In this document: positions 39,337-47,440 of the stretch, piece after piece
Layout: every line of letters starts with the position of its first letter
Position numbering within the stretch: the stretch's first letter is position 1
Source: Pseudomonas sp. TH43
GTDB taxonomy: Bacteria > Pseudomonadota > Gammaproteobacteria > Pseudomonadales > Pseudomonadaceae
Direction of reading: 5' to 3'
Assembly (NCBI RefSeq): GCF_016650635.1
Contig: NZ_JAEKFI010000003.1
Coordinates: forward strand, 1,116,001-1,180,000
Length of the DNA: 64,000 nt
Program-made: the position numbers and the translations under genes
The notes under the pieces: generated by a model
Told to the model about the DNA's origin: nothing
Seen by the model: the letters and a program-made list of their open reading frames with translations, nothing else
Databases searched by the model: none

Positions 39337-40797
39337 ATGCACCCACACTTGATCAAATTACTCAGCCTGTCGGCCCTGACCGTGGGCATTCTCGCGGCCA
39401 GCAACGGCGCCCGCGCCGATGAAGGTGCCGCTGCCACGCCGCCAAAGTTCAGCGCCGAACCGTGCTGCAACCTGTGCCCGGCTGCGCATGACGCGAAGAA
39501 CTACACCACGCGTTATCAGCAGAACTTCACCACGCTGGTGCAGGCGCAAGGCGACTGGTTGTTCCGTACCCAGGAAGACCTGCGCACCGAGTTCAACACC
39601 ACGCCGGCCGGCTACAAACGCCTGCAACAGTTGCACGATGCGTTCAAGGCCAAAGGCGTTGAATTGGTGATCGTTTACCAGCCGACCCGTGGCCTGGTGA
39701 ACCGCAACAAGCTCAACCCGCAGGAAAAAGCCGCGTTCGATTACGAGAAGGCTTTGGGCAATTACAAGACCATGCTCGGCCGTTTCGCCAAGATGGGCTA
39801 TGTGGTGCCAGACCTGTCGCCGCTGACCAACGAATCGCTGCCGGACACCCTGCCCGCCCACGATTTCTACTTCCGCGGCGACCAACACTGGACGCCATAC
39901 GGCGCGCAGCGCACGGCAAAAATCGTTGCCGAAAAGGTCAAGCAGATCCCGGCCTTCGCCGACGTGCCCAAGCGTGAATTCGAGACCAAGCGCTCCGGGC
40001 GCATGGGTAAGACCGGCACTTTGCACAACATGGCCGGGCAACTGTGCGGCACCAGCTACGCGATCCAGTACATGGACCAGTTCACCACCGAGCCTAAGGG
40101 CGAGGCTGGCGATGGCGATCTGTTCGGCGATTCCGGCAACCCGCAAATCACCCTGGTCGGTACTTCGCACAGCGGCAAGAACTACAACTTCGCCGGCTTC
40201 CTCGAAGAAGCCATCGGCGCCGACATTCTCAACGTCGCCTTCCCCGGCGGCGGTCTGGAAGGTTCGATGCTGCAGTACCTCGGCAGCGACGAATTCCAGA
40301 AGACTCCGCCGAAGATTCTCATCTGGGAATTCTCGCCGCTGTATCGCCTCGACCAGGAAACCATCTATCGCCAGATGATGTCCCTGCTCGACAACGGCTG
40401 CGAAGGCAAAGATGCACAGATGTCCGCCAGCACTACGTTGAAAGCGGGCAGCAAACAAGAACTGCTGGTCAACAGCAAGAACCTGAACCTGCAGAACAGC
40501 AGCCATCAGGTCGACATCCGCTTCGCCGACACTTCGGTGAAAACCCTGCAAGCCACCCTCTGGTACATGAACGGTCGCCACGAGGACATCAAGATCGAGA
40601 AACCGGAAACCTCCGACACCGACGGTCGTTTCGCCTTTGAGTTGCGCACGGACGAAGACTGGGCCTCGCAAAACCTGCTGGCGGTCGAAGTTCAGGGCCC
40701 GGAAGCGGGCGCCGCGCCACAGAAAGTCGAAGCGAAAATCTGCAAACGCAACGTATTCCCGGGTGCTGGGCAACAAACCGCTCAGGTCGGGCAATGA
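39337..40797 (+). CDS. algX: Alginate O-acetyltransferase AlgX
   Basis: A 486-residue periplasmic SGNH-like acetyltransferase with a C-terminal carbohydrate-binding module. The signal peptide ends near residue 27 (ASNGARA). The catalytic Asp182 and His184 lie in RGDQHWTP and Ser277 in VGTSHSG, each offset by eight from the P. aeruginosa residues I recall (174, 176, 269), so the triad is complete. It adds acetyl groups passed on by AlgI/AlgJ/AlgF and is needed for polymer export. Confidence 0.96.
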   Translation: MHPHLIKLLSLSALTVGILAASNGARADEGAAATPPKFSAEPCCNLCPAAHDAKNYTTRYQQNFTTLVQAQGDWLFRTQEDLRTEFNTTPAGYKRLQQLHDAFKAKGVELVIVYQPTRGLVNRNKLNPQEKAAFDYEKALGNYKTMLGRFAKMGYVVPDLSPLTNESLPDTLPAHDFYFRGDQHWTPYGAQRTAKIVAEKVKQIPAFADVPKREFETKRSGRMGKTGTLHNMAGQLCGTSYAIQYMDQFTTEPKGEAGDGDLFGDSGNPQITLVGTSHSGKNYNFAGFLEEAIGADILNVAFPGGGLEGSMLQYLGSDEFQKTPPKILIWEFSPLYRLDQETIYRQMMSLLDNGCEGKDAQMSASTTLKAGSKQELLVNSKNLNLQNSSHQVDIRFADTSVKTLQATLWYMNGRHEDIKIEKPETSDTDGRFAFELRTDEDWASQNLLAVEVQGPEAGAAPQKVEAKICKRNVFPGAGQQTAQVGQ

Positions 40798-40805
40798 GGT
40801 CTGCT

Positions 40806-41930
40806 ATGCGAAATCCGAAATTGAAATCTTTATTGGCCCCCACCCTGTTGAGCCTGGCGATGTTCGCCGGGGCCACTCAGGCCGCCGCCCCACTGCGTCC
40901 ACCGCAGGGTTACTTTGCGCCTGTGGATAAATTCAAGACCGGTGACAAAAGCGAAGGCTGCGATGCAATGCCGACGCCGTACACCGGCCCGCTGCAATTT
41001 CGCAGCAAATACGAAGGCTCGGACAAGGCCCGTTCGACACTGAACGTGCAGTCGGAAAAAGCCTTTCGAGACACCACCAAAGACATCACCACGCTGGAAC
41101 GCGGCACCGCCAAACGGGTGATGCAGTTCATGCGCGATGGTCGTCCGGAACAGCTCGATTGCACGCTGAACTGGCTGACCGCGTGGGCCAAGGCTGATGC
41201 GTTGATGTCGAAAGACTTCAACCACACCGGCAAGTCGATGCGCAAATGGGCGCTGGGCAGCATGGCCTCTTCGTACATTCGCCTGAAATTCTCCGACTCG
41301 CATCCGCTGGCGCAGCATCAGCAGGAAGCGCAGGTGATCGAAGCCTGGTTCAGCAAAATGGCTGACCAAGTCGTCAGCGACTGGGACAACCTGCCGCTGG
41401 AAAAAACCAACAACCACTCGTACTGGGCAGCCTGGTCGGTAATGGCGACGTCGGTCGCGACCAACCGCCGTGACCTGTTCGATTGGGCGGTCAAGGAATA
41501 CAAGGTCGGTGCCAATCAGGTAGATGCCGACGGCTTCCTGCCAAACGAACTCAAGCGCCAGCAACGCGCCCTCGCCTATCACAACTATGCCCTGCCGCCG
41601 CTGGCGATGATCGCCAGTTTCGCTCAGGTCAACGGTGTCGATTTGCGTCAGGAAAACAACGGCGCGCTGAAACGCCTGGGTGATCGAGTGTTGTCGGGAG
41701 TGAAAGACCCGGATGAATTCGAGAAGAAGAACGGCAAAGAGCAGGACATGACCGACTTGAAAGAGGACATGAAATTCGCCTGGCTCGAACCATTCTGCAC
41801 GCTCTACACCTGCCCGGCGGATGTGATCGAGAAAAAGCGCGGCATGCAGCCGTTCAAGACCTTCCGCCTCGGCGGGGACCTGACCAAGGTCTACGACCCG
41901 TCCCATGAAAAGGGCAACAAAGGCTCATGA
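40806..41930 (+). CDS. algL: Alginate lyase AlgL
   Basis: A 374-residue periplasmic family-5 polysaccharide lyase that clears alginate misdirected to the periplasm. Signal peptide at residues 1-26 ([13 protein letters not shown]). The (alpha/alpha) barrel shows [10 protein letters not shown], the [12 protein letters not shown] motif with catalytic Asn/His, and [15 protein letters not shown] with the catalytic Tyr region. The ATG at 40806 with GAGGT upstream is preferred; an ATG at 40794 overlaps the algX stop and is possible. Confidence 0.95.
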   Translation: MRNPKLKSLLAPTLLSLAMFAGATQAAAPLRPPQGYFAPVDKFKTGDKSEGCDAMPTPYTGPLQFRSKYEGSDKARSTLNVQSEKAFRDTTKDITTLERGTAKRVMQFMRDGRPEQLDCTLNWLTAWAKADALMSKDFNHTGKSMRKWALGSMASSYIRLKFSDSHPLAQHQQEAQVIEAWFSKMADQVVSDWDNLPLEKTNNHSYWAAWSVMATSVATNRRDLFDWAVKEYKVGANQVDADGFLPNELKRQQRALAYHNYALPPLAMIASFAQVNGVDLRQENNGALKRLGDRVLSGVKDPDEFEKKNGKEQDMTDLKEDMKFAWLEPFCTLYTCPADVIEKKRGMQPFKTFRLGGDLTKVYDPSHEKGNKGS

Positions 41931-41937
41931 AGCAAAG

Positions 41938-42142
41938 CCCCTCACCCTAACCCTCTCCCGGAGGGAGAGGGGACTGATTGAGGTGGCTGTGCGAGTTACG
42001 CCGAAATGAAATACCGAGTCGATCTCAGGCGTTGAAAAACAACCAAGATCAGGCTGCACAGAAATACCGAGTCGATCTCCATTTTTGAAAGCCCTGGAGA
42101 TCAGGCTCCCTCTCCCTCCGGGAGAGGGCGGGGGGTGAGGGA
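41938..42142. repeat. Complex inverted and direct repeat between algL and algI
   Basis: Outer arms are CCCTCACCCTAACCCTCTCC and GGGAGAGGGCGGGGGGTGAG. Inside, GAAATACCGAGTCGATCT occurs at 42008-42025 and 42061-42078, and AGATCAGGCT also occurs twice, so about 53 bases have been duplicated in tandem. With the remaining 116 bases before algI, this makes the largest gap inside the operon (328 bases). Confidence 0.85.
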
Positions 42143-42258
42143 AAGATTTCAAGGCCCTGCTCGACCCTGACAGAAACACCGTTTCACCCCTCCACTACCA
42201 CGGGGGGTTTGGGGGGGCTTTGGCCCTTGACTGTTGGTTCAAACATGGAGAGATCGGG

Positions 42259-43824
42259 ATGGTATTTTCATCCAACGTGTTCCTGTTTCTGTTCTTGCCG
42301 ATCTTTCTCGGCTTGTACTACTTGAGCGGGCAACGCTATCGCAACCTGCTGCTGCTGATCGCCAGCTACGTGTTCTATGCCTGGTGGCGCGTGGACTTCC
42401 TCGCGCTATTCGCCGCCGTCACGCTGTGGAACTACTGGATCGGCCTCAAAGTCGGTGCCGCCGGTGTTCGCACCAAACCGGCCCAGCGCTGGTTGCTGGC
42501 CGGCGTCGCGGTGGATCTGTGCATCCTCGGCTACTTCAAGTACGCCAACTTCGGCGTCGACAGCATCAACGCGATGATGACGTCGGTCGGTCTTGAGCCG
42601 TTCATCCTCACCCACGTACTGCTGCCGATCGGTATCTCGTTCTACATCTTCGAATCGATCAGCTACATCATCGACGTGTATCGCGGCGACACCCCGGCCA
42701 CGCGCAACCTGATCGACTTCGCCGCGTTCGTGGCGATCTTCCCGCACTTGATTGCCGGCCCGGTTCTGCGTTTCCGCGACCTCGCCGATCAGTTCAACAA
42801 CCGCACACACACCCTCGATAAATTCTCCGAGGGCTGCACGCGGTTCATGCAGGGTTTCATCAAAAAGGTCTTCATCGCCGACACCCTCGCCGTCGTTGCC
42901 GACCATTGCTTTGCCCTGCAAAACCCGACCACTGGCGACGCCTGGCTCGGCGCGCTGGCCTACACCGCGCAACTGTATTTCGACTTCTCCGGTTACAGCG
43001 ACATGGCCATCGGTCTGGGCTTGATGATGGGTTTCCGCTTCATGGAAAACTTCAAACAGCCGTACATCAGCCAGTCGATCACCGAGTTCTGGCGCCGCTG
43101 GCACATCAGCCTGTCGACCTGGCTGCGTGACTATCTGTACATCACCCTCGGCGGTAACCGTAAAGGCACGCTGATGACCTATCGCAACCTGTTCCTGACC
43201 ATGCTGCTCGGCGGTCTGTGGCACGGCGCGAACATCACTTACATCGTCTGGGGCGCCTGGCACGGCATGTGGCTGGCGATTGAAAAAGCGCTGGGCCTGA
43301 ACACCTCGCCGCGCAGCCTCAACCCGATCCGCTGGGCGCTGACTTTCCTGCTCGTGGTCATGGGCTGGGTGATCTTCCGAGCCGAGAACCTGCACGTTGC
43401 CGGGCGCATGTACGGCGCGATGTTCAGCTTCGGCGACTGGTCGCTGTCGGAACTCAATCAGGCCAGCCTCACCGGCCTGCAAGTGGCGACTCTGGTCGTG
43501 GCCTACGTGACGCTGGCGTTCTTCGGTCTGCGTGACCTGTACACCAACCAGCCGCCGGCCAAGGTCAAACCTGAAGTCAACGTCGAGGCCAACGGCCCAG
43601 CGACGGCGACTCCGGGAATGATCAAGGCAGCGCCTGGCGAAAACCCGGCGAACATCCATGAGCCTGGCTACACCGTCGGCGTCGAAGCCCAGGTGCAACC
43701 GGCCTACTGGAGCGCGGACTGGTCGCGCTATGTGATGCGCGGGCTGATCCTGCTGCTGTTCATCGCCTCGATTCTCAAACTCTCGGCGCAAAGCTTCTCG
43801 CCGTTCCTTTACTTCCAGTTCTGA
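42259..43824 (+). CDS. algI: Alginate O-acetyltransferase AlgI (MBOAT)
   Basis: A 521-residue polytopic inner-membrane protein of the MBOAT family that carries acetyl groups across the membrane. The conserved His is His322 in LLGGLWHGANIT, the same number as in P. aeruginosa. YFDFSGYSDMAIG and the EFWRRWHISLSTWLRDYLY block are family landmarks. The ATG at 42259 (MVFSSNVFLF) has GGAGA upstream; an in-frame start at 42220 is rejected as non-family. The last 100 residues include a Pro/Ala-rich linker. Confidence 0.97.
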   Translation: MVFSSNVFLFLFLPIFLGLYYLSGQRYRNLLLLIASYVFYAWWRVDFLALFAAVTLWNYWIGLKVGAAGVRTKPAQRWLLAGVAVDLCILGYFKYANFGVDSINAMMTSVGLEPFILTHVLLPIGISFYIFESISYIIDVYRGDTPATRNLIDFAAFVAIFPHLIAGPVLRFRDLADQFNNRTHTLDKFSEGCTRFMQGFIKKVFIADTLAVVADHCFALQNPTTGDAWLGALAYTAQLYFDFSGYSDMAIGLGLMMGFRFMENFKQPYISQSITEFWRRWHISLSTWLRDYLYITLGGNRKGTLMTYRNLFLTMLLGGLWHGANITYIVWGAWHGMWLAIEKALGLNTSPRSLNPIRWALTFLLVVMGWVIFRAENLHVAGRMYGAMFSFGDWSLSELNQASLTGLQVATLVVAYVTLAFFGLRDLYTNQPPAKVKPEVNVEANGPATATPGMIKAAPGENPANIHEPGYTVGVEAQVQPAYWSADWSRYVMRGLILLLFIASILKLSAQSFSPFLYFQF

Positions 43825-43834
43825 GGGATCTGAC

Positions 43835-45010
43835 ATGACCCGCTCATTACGCATCTTCTACATCGCCCTGTTCCTGGTGACCCTGTTGGTCCTCGGTCTG
43901 TGGTCGGTACGCAGCTTCTTCGGCTTCAGCACCAACGCTGATGCAACGGTGCTCAACGGCCGCTGGACCAAGGCTGTGGAAACTCACTACGACGATGAAT
44001 TCCCGATCAAGCGTCTGGGTACCAACCTCTGGGCCGCGCTGGATTTCAAACTGTTCAACGAAGGTCGTCCGGGCGTCGTGCTCGGTCGCGATCAGTGGTT
44101 GTATAGCGATGAAGAATTCAACCCGATCGTCAACGAAGAGTTGAACCTGCAAGGCAACTACGCGCTGGTCGAAGGCGTGCGCCAGACCCTCAAAGCGAAA
44201 GGCGTGAAACTGGTGATGGCGATCGTGCCGGCCAAGGTTCGCCTGTACCCGGAACATCTCGGTGACGTGAAACCGGCGAGCATTCACGCCAACCTTTATC
44301 AGGATTTCCATAACCGCGTCGCGGCCGACAAGATCCTCGCCCCTGACCTGCTCAAGCCCTTCCAACAGGCCAAGCAGAACGGTGAGCAAGTGTTCCTGCG
44401 TACCGACACGCACTGGACGCCGGAAGGCGCCGAGATTGCGGCGAACACCCTGGCGAAAACCATCGCCGACAAGTTCCCGCTCAGCGGCGAGCCGCAGCGC
44501 TTCGTTACTACGCCGGCCGAGAAGGTCACGCACAAGGGCGATCTGCGCTTGTTCCTTCCGCTCGATCCGCTGTTCGAAAACCTGATGCCGGCGCAAGAGC
44601 CGCTGCAAAAGCGCAACACCGTCGCAGCCGGCGATCAGCCTGCCGGTGACGACGCGCTGTTCGCCAGCAATGAAGTGCCGGTGGCACTGGTCGGCACCAG
44701 CTACAGCGCCAACCCCAACTGGAACTTCGTCGGTGCACTGAAACAAGCGCTGCACAGCGACGTGGTGAGCTACGCCGAAGACGGCCACGGGCCGATCCTG
44801 CCGATGCTCAGCTACCTGAAAAGCGATGACTTCAAGAACAGCCCGCCACAGGTGCTGATCTGGGAGTTTCCTGAACGATATCTGCCTGTGAACAACGAAA
44901 TCGGCGACGCCGACCCGCAGTGGGTCGCAGAGCTTAAACAAGCCGGCGCGCGCCAACAAAACGTAGCAATCAACACTAAATCCGAGACGCCCGATCGGGC
45001 GCAAAACTGA
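43835..45010 (+). CDS. algJ: Alginate O-acetylation protein AlgJ
   Basis: A 391-residue SGNH-like acetyltransferase anchored by an N-terminal helix (residues about 7-26) and facing the periplasm. Asp191 and His193 lie in RTDTHWTP and Ser289 in VGTSYSA, one residue off the P. aeruginosa numbering I recall. It resembles AlgX but lacks the binding module, and is thought to relay acetyl groups from AlgI. It starts ten bases after algI. Confidence 0.96.
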   Translation: MTRSLRIFYIALFLVTLLVLGLWSVRSFFGFSTNADATVLNGRWTKAVETHYDDEFPIKRLGTNLWAALDFKLFNEGRPGVVLGRDQWLYSDEEFNPIVNEELNLQGNYALVEGVRQTLKAKGVKLVMAIVPAKVRLYPEHLGDVKPASIHANLYQDFHNRVAADKILAPDLLKPFQQAKQNGEQVFLRTDTHWTPEGAEIAANTLAKTIADKFPLSGEPQRFVTTPAEKVTHKGDLRLFLPLDPLFENLMPAQEPLQKRNTVAAGDQPAGDDALFASNEVPVALVGTSYSANPNWNFVGALKQALHSDVVSYAEDGHGPILPMLSYLKSDDFKNSPPQVLIWEFPERYLPVNNEIGDADPQWVAELKQAGARQQNVAINTKSETPDRAQN

Positions 45011-45025
45011 AAGAGAGGTAACACC

Positions 45026-45682
45026 ATGACTTTCACGACTACTCCTCGTCGTCTCGCTAAAAGCTTCGCTCTGGTTGCTGGCCTCAGCGTGCTTTCCGTG
45101 CCTGCCTTTGCCGGTGGCGACGCCGCGCTCTACGGCCCGACCGCACCGAAAGGCTCGACCTTCGTCCGTGTCTACAACGCCAGCAACGCGGAAATCAGCG
45201 CCACCGTGGGCAGCACCAACCTGAGCGACGTTGCGCCACTGGCCAGCAGCGACTTCAGCTTCATGCCGGGTGGCGACTACAGCGCCAAGGTCGGCAGCCA
45301 GACCCTGCCGGTGAAACTCGCTGGTGACCACTACTACACCCTGGTCAACAACGCTTCCGGCGCGCCGCAACTGATCGAAGAACCGCCGTTCAAGAACAAG
45401 CAGAAATCCCTGGTGCGTGTGCAGAACCTCAGCGACAAGCCGCTGACCCTGAAGACCGCCGACGGCAAGACCGACGTGGTGCCGAACGTCGCCGCCAAGG
45501 GCCGTGGCGAACGTGAAATCAACCCGGTGAAAGTCAGCCTGGCGCTGTACGAAGGCGACAAGAAAGTCGGCGACGTGAAGCCGGTCGCGCTGGAGCGCGG
45601 TGAGGCTGCGGTGCTGTACGTCACCGGCAGCGGCAGCAGCCTGTCGCCAGTCTGGGTAAAACGCCCGGTGTCGACCCGCTAA
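45026..45682 (+). CDS. algF: Alginate O-acetylation protein AlgF
   Basis: A 218-residue periplasmic protein needed for alginate acetylation in P. aeruginosa. A signal peptide covers residues 1-29 (ALVAGLSVLSVPAFAG). The mature protein is beta-rich with two similar halves (STFVRVYNASNAEISATVG and KSLVRVQNLSDKPLTLKT), which suggests two related domains. No catalytic triad is seen, in line with an adaptor role. Confidence 0.95.
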   Translation: MTFTTTPRRLAKSFALVAGLSVLSVPAFAGGDAALYGPTAPKGSTFVRVYNASNAEISATVGSTNLSDVAPLASSDFSFMPGGDYSAKVGSQTLPVKLAGDHYYTLVNNASGAPQLIEEPPFKNKQKSLVRVQNLSDKPLTLKTADGKTDVVPNVAAKGRGEREINPVKVSLALYEGDKKVGDVKPVALERGEAAVLYVTGSGSSLSPVWVKRPVSTR

Positions 45683-45711
45683 CAAATTTCCCGAACTGAC
45701 GCAGCTCCCTT

Positions 45712-45804
45712 TGTAGGAGTGAGCCTGCTCGCGATATCGGTTTCACATTCACCGAATGTGTTGATTGACCCACCGCAATCGCGAGCAGGCTCACTCCTAC
45801 AGGG
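45712..45804. repeat. REPIN between algF and algA
   Basis: TGTAGGAGTGAGCCTGCTCG and CGAGCAGGCTCACTCCTACA are inverted arms. It occupies the middle of a 215-base gap; the remaining bases before algA hold no obvious promoter. Confidence 0.92.
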
Positions 45805-45897
45805 GATCGCAGTGACCGTTCGGATACGAGACAAAAACAAGAGTGAAACGACACAGCGTTCGTGCCTCTAACCAATCGATTTTATGGAGTAAACAAT

Positions 45898-47349
45898 ATG
45901 ATTCCGGTGATCTTGTCAGGTGGTAGCGGTTCACGTCTTTGGCCGCTTTCGCGTAAGCAGTTCCCTAAGCAATTCCTCGCCCTGACCGGCGAACACACCC
46001 TGTTCCAGCAGACCCTCGAGCGCCTGGTGTTTGAAGGCATGGACACCCCGATCGTGGTCTGCAACAAGGATCACCGCTTCATCGTCAACGAGCAGTTGAG
46101 TAACCGCAATCTGGAATGCCAGCGCATCCTGATGGAGCCGTTCGGCCGCAACACCGCGCCAGCCGTGGCGCTGACCGCGATGATGCTGGTCAATGAAGGT
46201 CGCGACGAGTTGATGCTGGTACTGCCGGCCGACCACGTGCTGGAAGACCAGAAAGCCCTGCAACGCGCCTTGGCGCTGGCCACCGTCGCTGCCGAAAATG
46301 GTGAAATGGTGCTGTTCGGCGTGCCGGCAACCAAACCGGAAACCGGTTACGGCTACATCAAATCCACGGCGGATTCGCTGCTGCCCGAAGGCGTCAGCCG
46401 CGTCTCGCACTTCGTCGAAAAACCCGACGTCAAACGCGCCACCGAATATGTCCAGTCGGGCGGTTACTACTGGAACAGCGGCATGTTCCTGTTCCGCGCC
46501 AGCCGCTTCCTCGAAGAGCTGAAAAAACACGATCCGGACATTTACGACACCTGCTTGCTGACCCTTGAGCGCAGCGAGCAAGACGCCGACACCGTCACCC
46601 TGGACGAAGCTACATTCGCCTGCTGCCCGGACAACTCCATCGACTATTCCGTGATGGAAAAAACCCAGCGCGCTTGCGTAGTGCCGTTGACCGCAGGCTG
46701 GAGCGATGTCGGTTGCTGGTCGTCGCTGTGGGAAGTCAACGAGAAAGACGCCAACGGCAACGTCACCAAAGGCGATGTGGTCATCCAGGACAGCAAGAAC
46801 TGCATGATCCACGGCAACGGCAAACTGGTGTCGGTGATCGGCCTGGAAAATATTGTCGTGGTCGAAACCAAGGACGCCATGATGATCGCCCACAAGGACA
46901 AGGTCCAAGGCGTCAAGCAGATGGTCAACACCCTCAACGAACAGGGCCGCAGCGAAACCCAGAACCACTGCGAAGTCTATCGTCCGTGGGGTTCGTATGA
47001 CTCGGTGGACATGGGCGGGCGTTTCCAGGTCAAGCACATCTCGGTCAAACCGGGCGCGTGCCTGTCACTGCAGATGCACCACCACCGCGCCGAACACTGG
47101 ATCGTGGTCAGCGGTACTGCCGAAGTGACCTGCGACGAAAACGTGTTCCTGCTCTGCGAAAACCAGTCGACCTACATCCCGATCGCCTCGGTGCATCGCT
47201 TGCGCAACCCGGGCAAGATCCCGCTGGAAATCATCGAAGTGCAATCGGGCTCGTACCTGGGTGAAGACGATATCGAACGTTTCGAAGATATCTACGGTCG
47301 CTCCACCCCGATCGAACGCGGCGTGTCGGTGAAAACCATCGCGCAGTAA
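45898..47349 (+). CDS. algA: Bifunctional phosphomannose isomerase / GDP-mannose pyrophosphorylase
   Basis: A 483-residue cytosolic enzyme that makes mannose-6-phosphate and later GDP-mannose. The N-terminal nucleotidyltransferase motif is LSGGSGSRLWPLSRKQFPK at residues 6-24. The C-terminal cupin isomerase domain shows the metal-binding QMHHHRAEHW near residue 400. The ATG at 45898 has GGAG eight bases upstream. It closes the alginate operon and is followed by a strong terminator. Confidence 0.98.
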   Translation: MIPVILSGGSGSRLWPLSRKQFPKQFLALTGEHTLFQQTLERLVFEGMDTPIVVCNKDHRFIVNEQLSNRNLECQRILMEPFGRNTAPAVALTAMMLVNEGRDELMLVLPADHVLEDQKALQRALALATVAAENGEMVLFGVPATKPETGYGYIKSTADSLLPEGVSRVSHFVEKPDVKRATEYVQSGGYYWNSGMFLFRASRFLEELKKHDPDIYDTCLLTLERSEQDADTVTLDEATFACCPDNSIDYSVMEKTQRACVVPLTAGWSDVGCWSSLWEVNEKDANGNVTKGDVVIQDSKNCMIHGNGKLVSVIGLENIVVVETKDAMMIAHKDKVQGVKQMVNTLNEQGRSETQNHCEVYRPWGSYDSVDMGGRFQVKHISVKPGACLSLQMHHHRAEHWIVVSGTAEVTCDENVFLLCENQSTYIPIASVHRLRNPGKIPLEIIEVQSGSYLGEDDIERFEDIYGRSTPIERGVSVKTIAQ

Positions 47350-47365
47350 ACCGCTCAGCAAGACA

Positions 47366-47426
47366 AAAAGCCCTCGCCCAGCCCACTGCGTCCCCTATCC
47401 GCAGTGGGTTGGGCGGGGGCTTTTTT
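47366..47426. terminator. Bidirectional terminator between algA and the RHS gene
   Basis: AAAAAGCCC...CCCACTGC and GCAGTGGGTTGGGCGGGGGC pair over about 20 bp with minor mismatches, with T runs on both strands. It ends the alginate operon and the convergent RHS gene. Confidence 0.92.
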
Positions 47427-47440
47427 CATACAGTTGTCAG

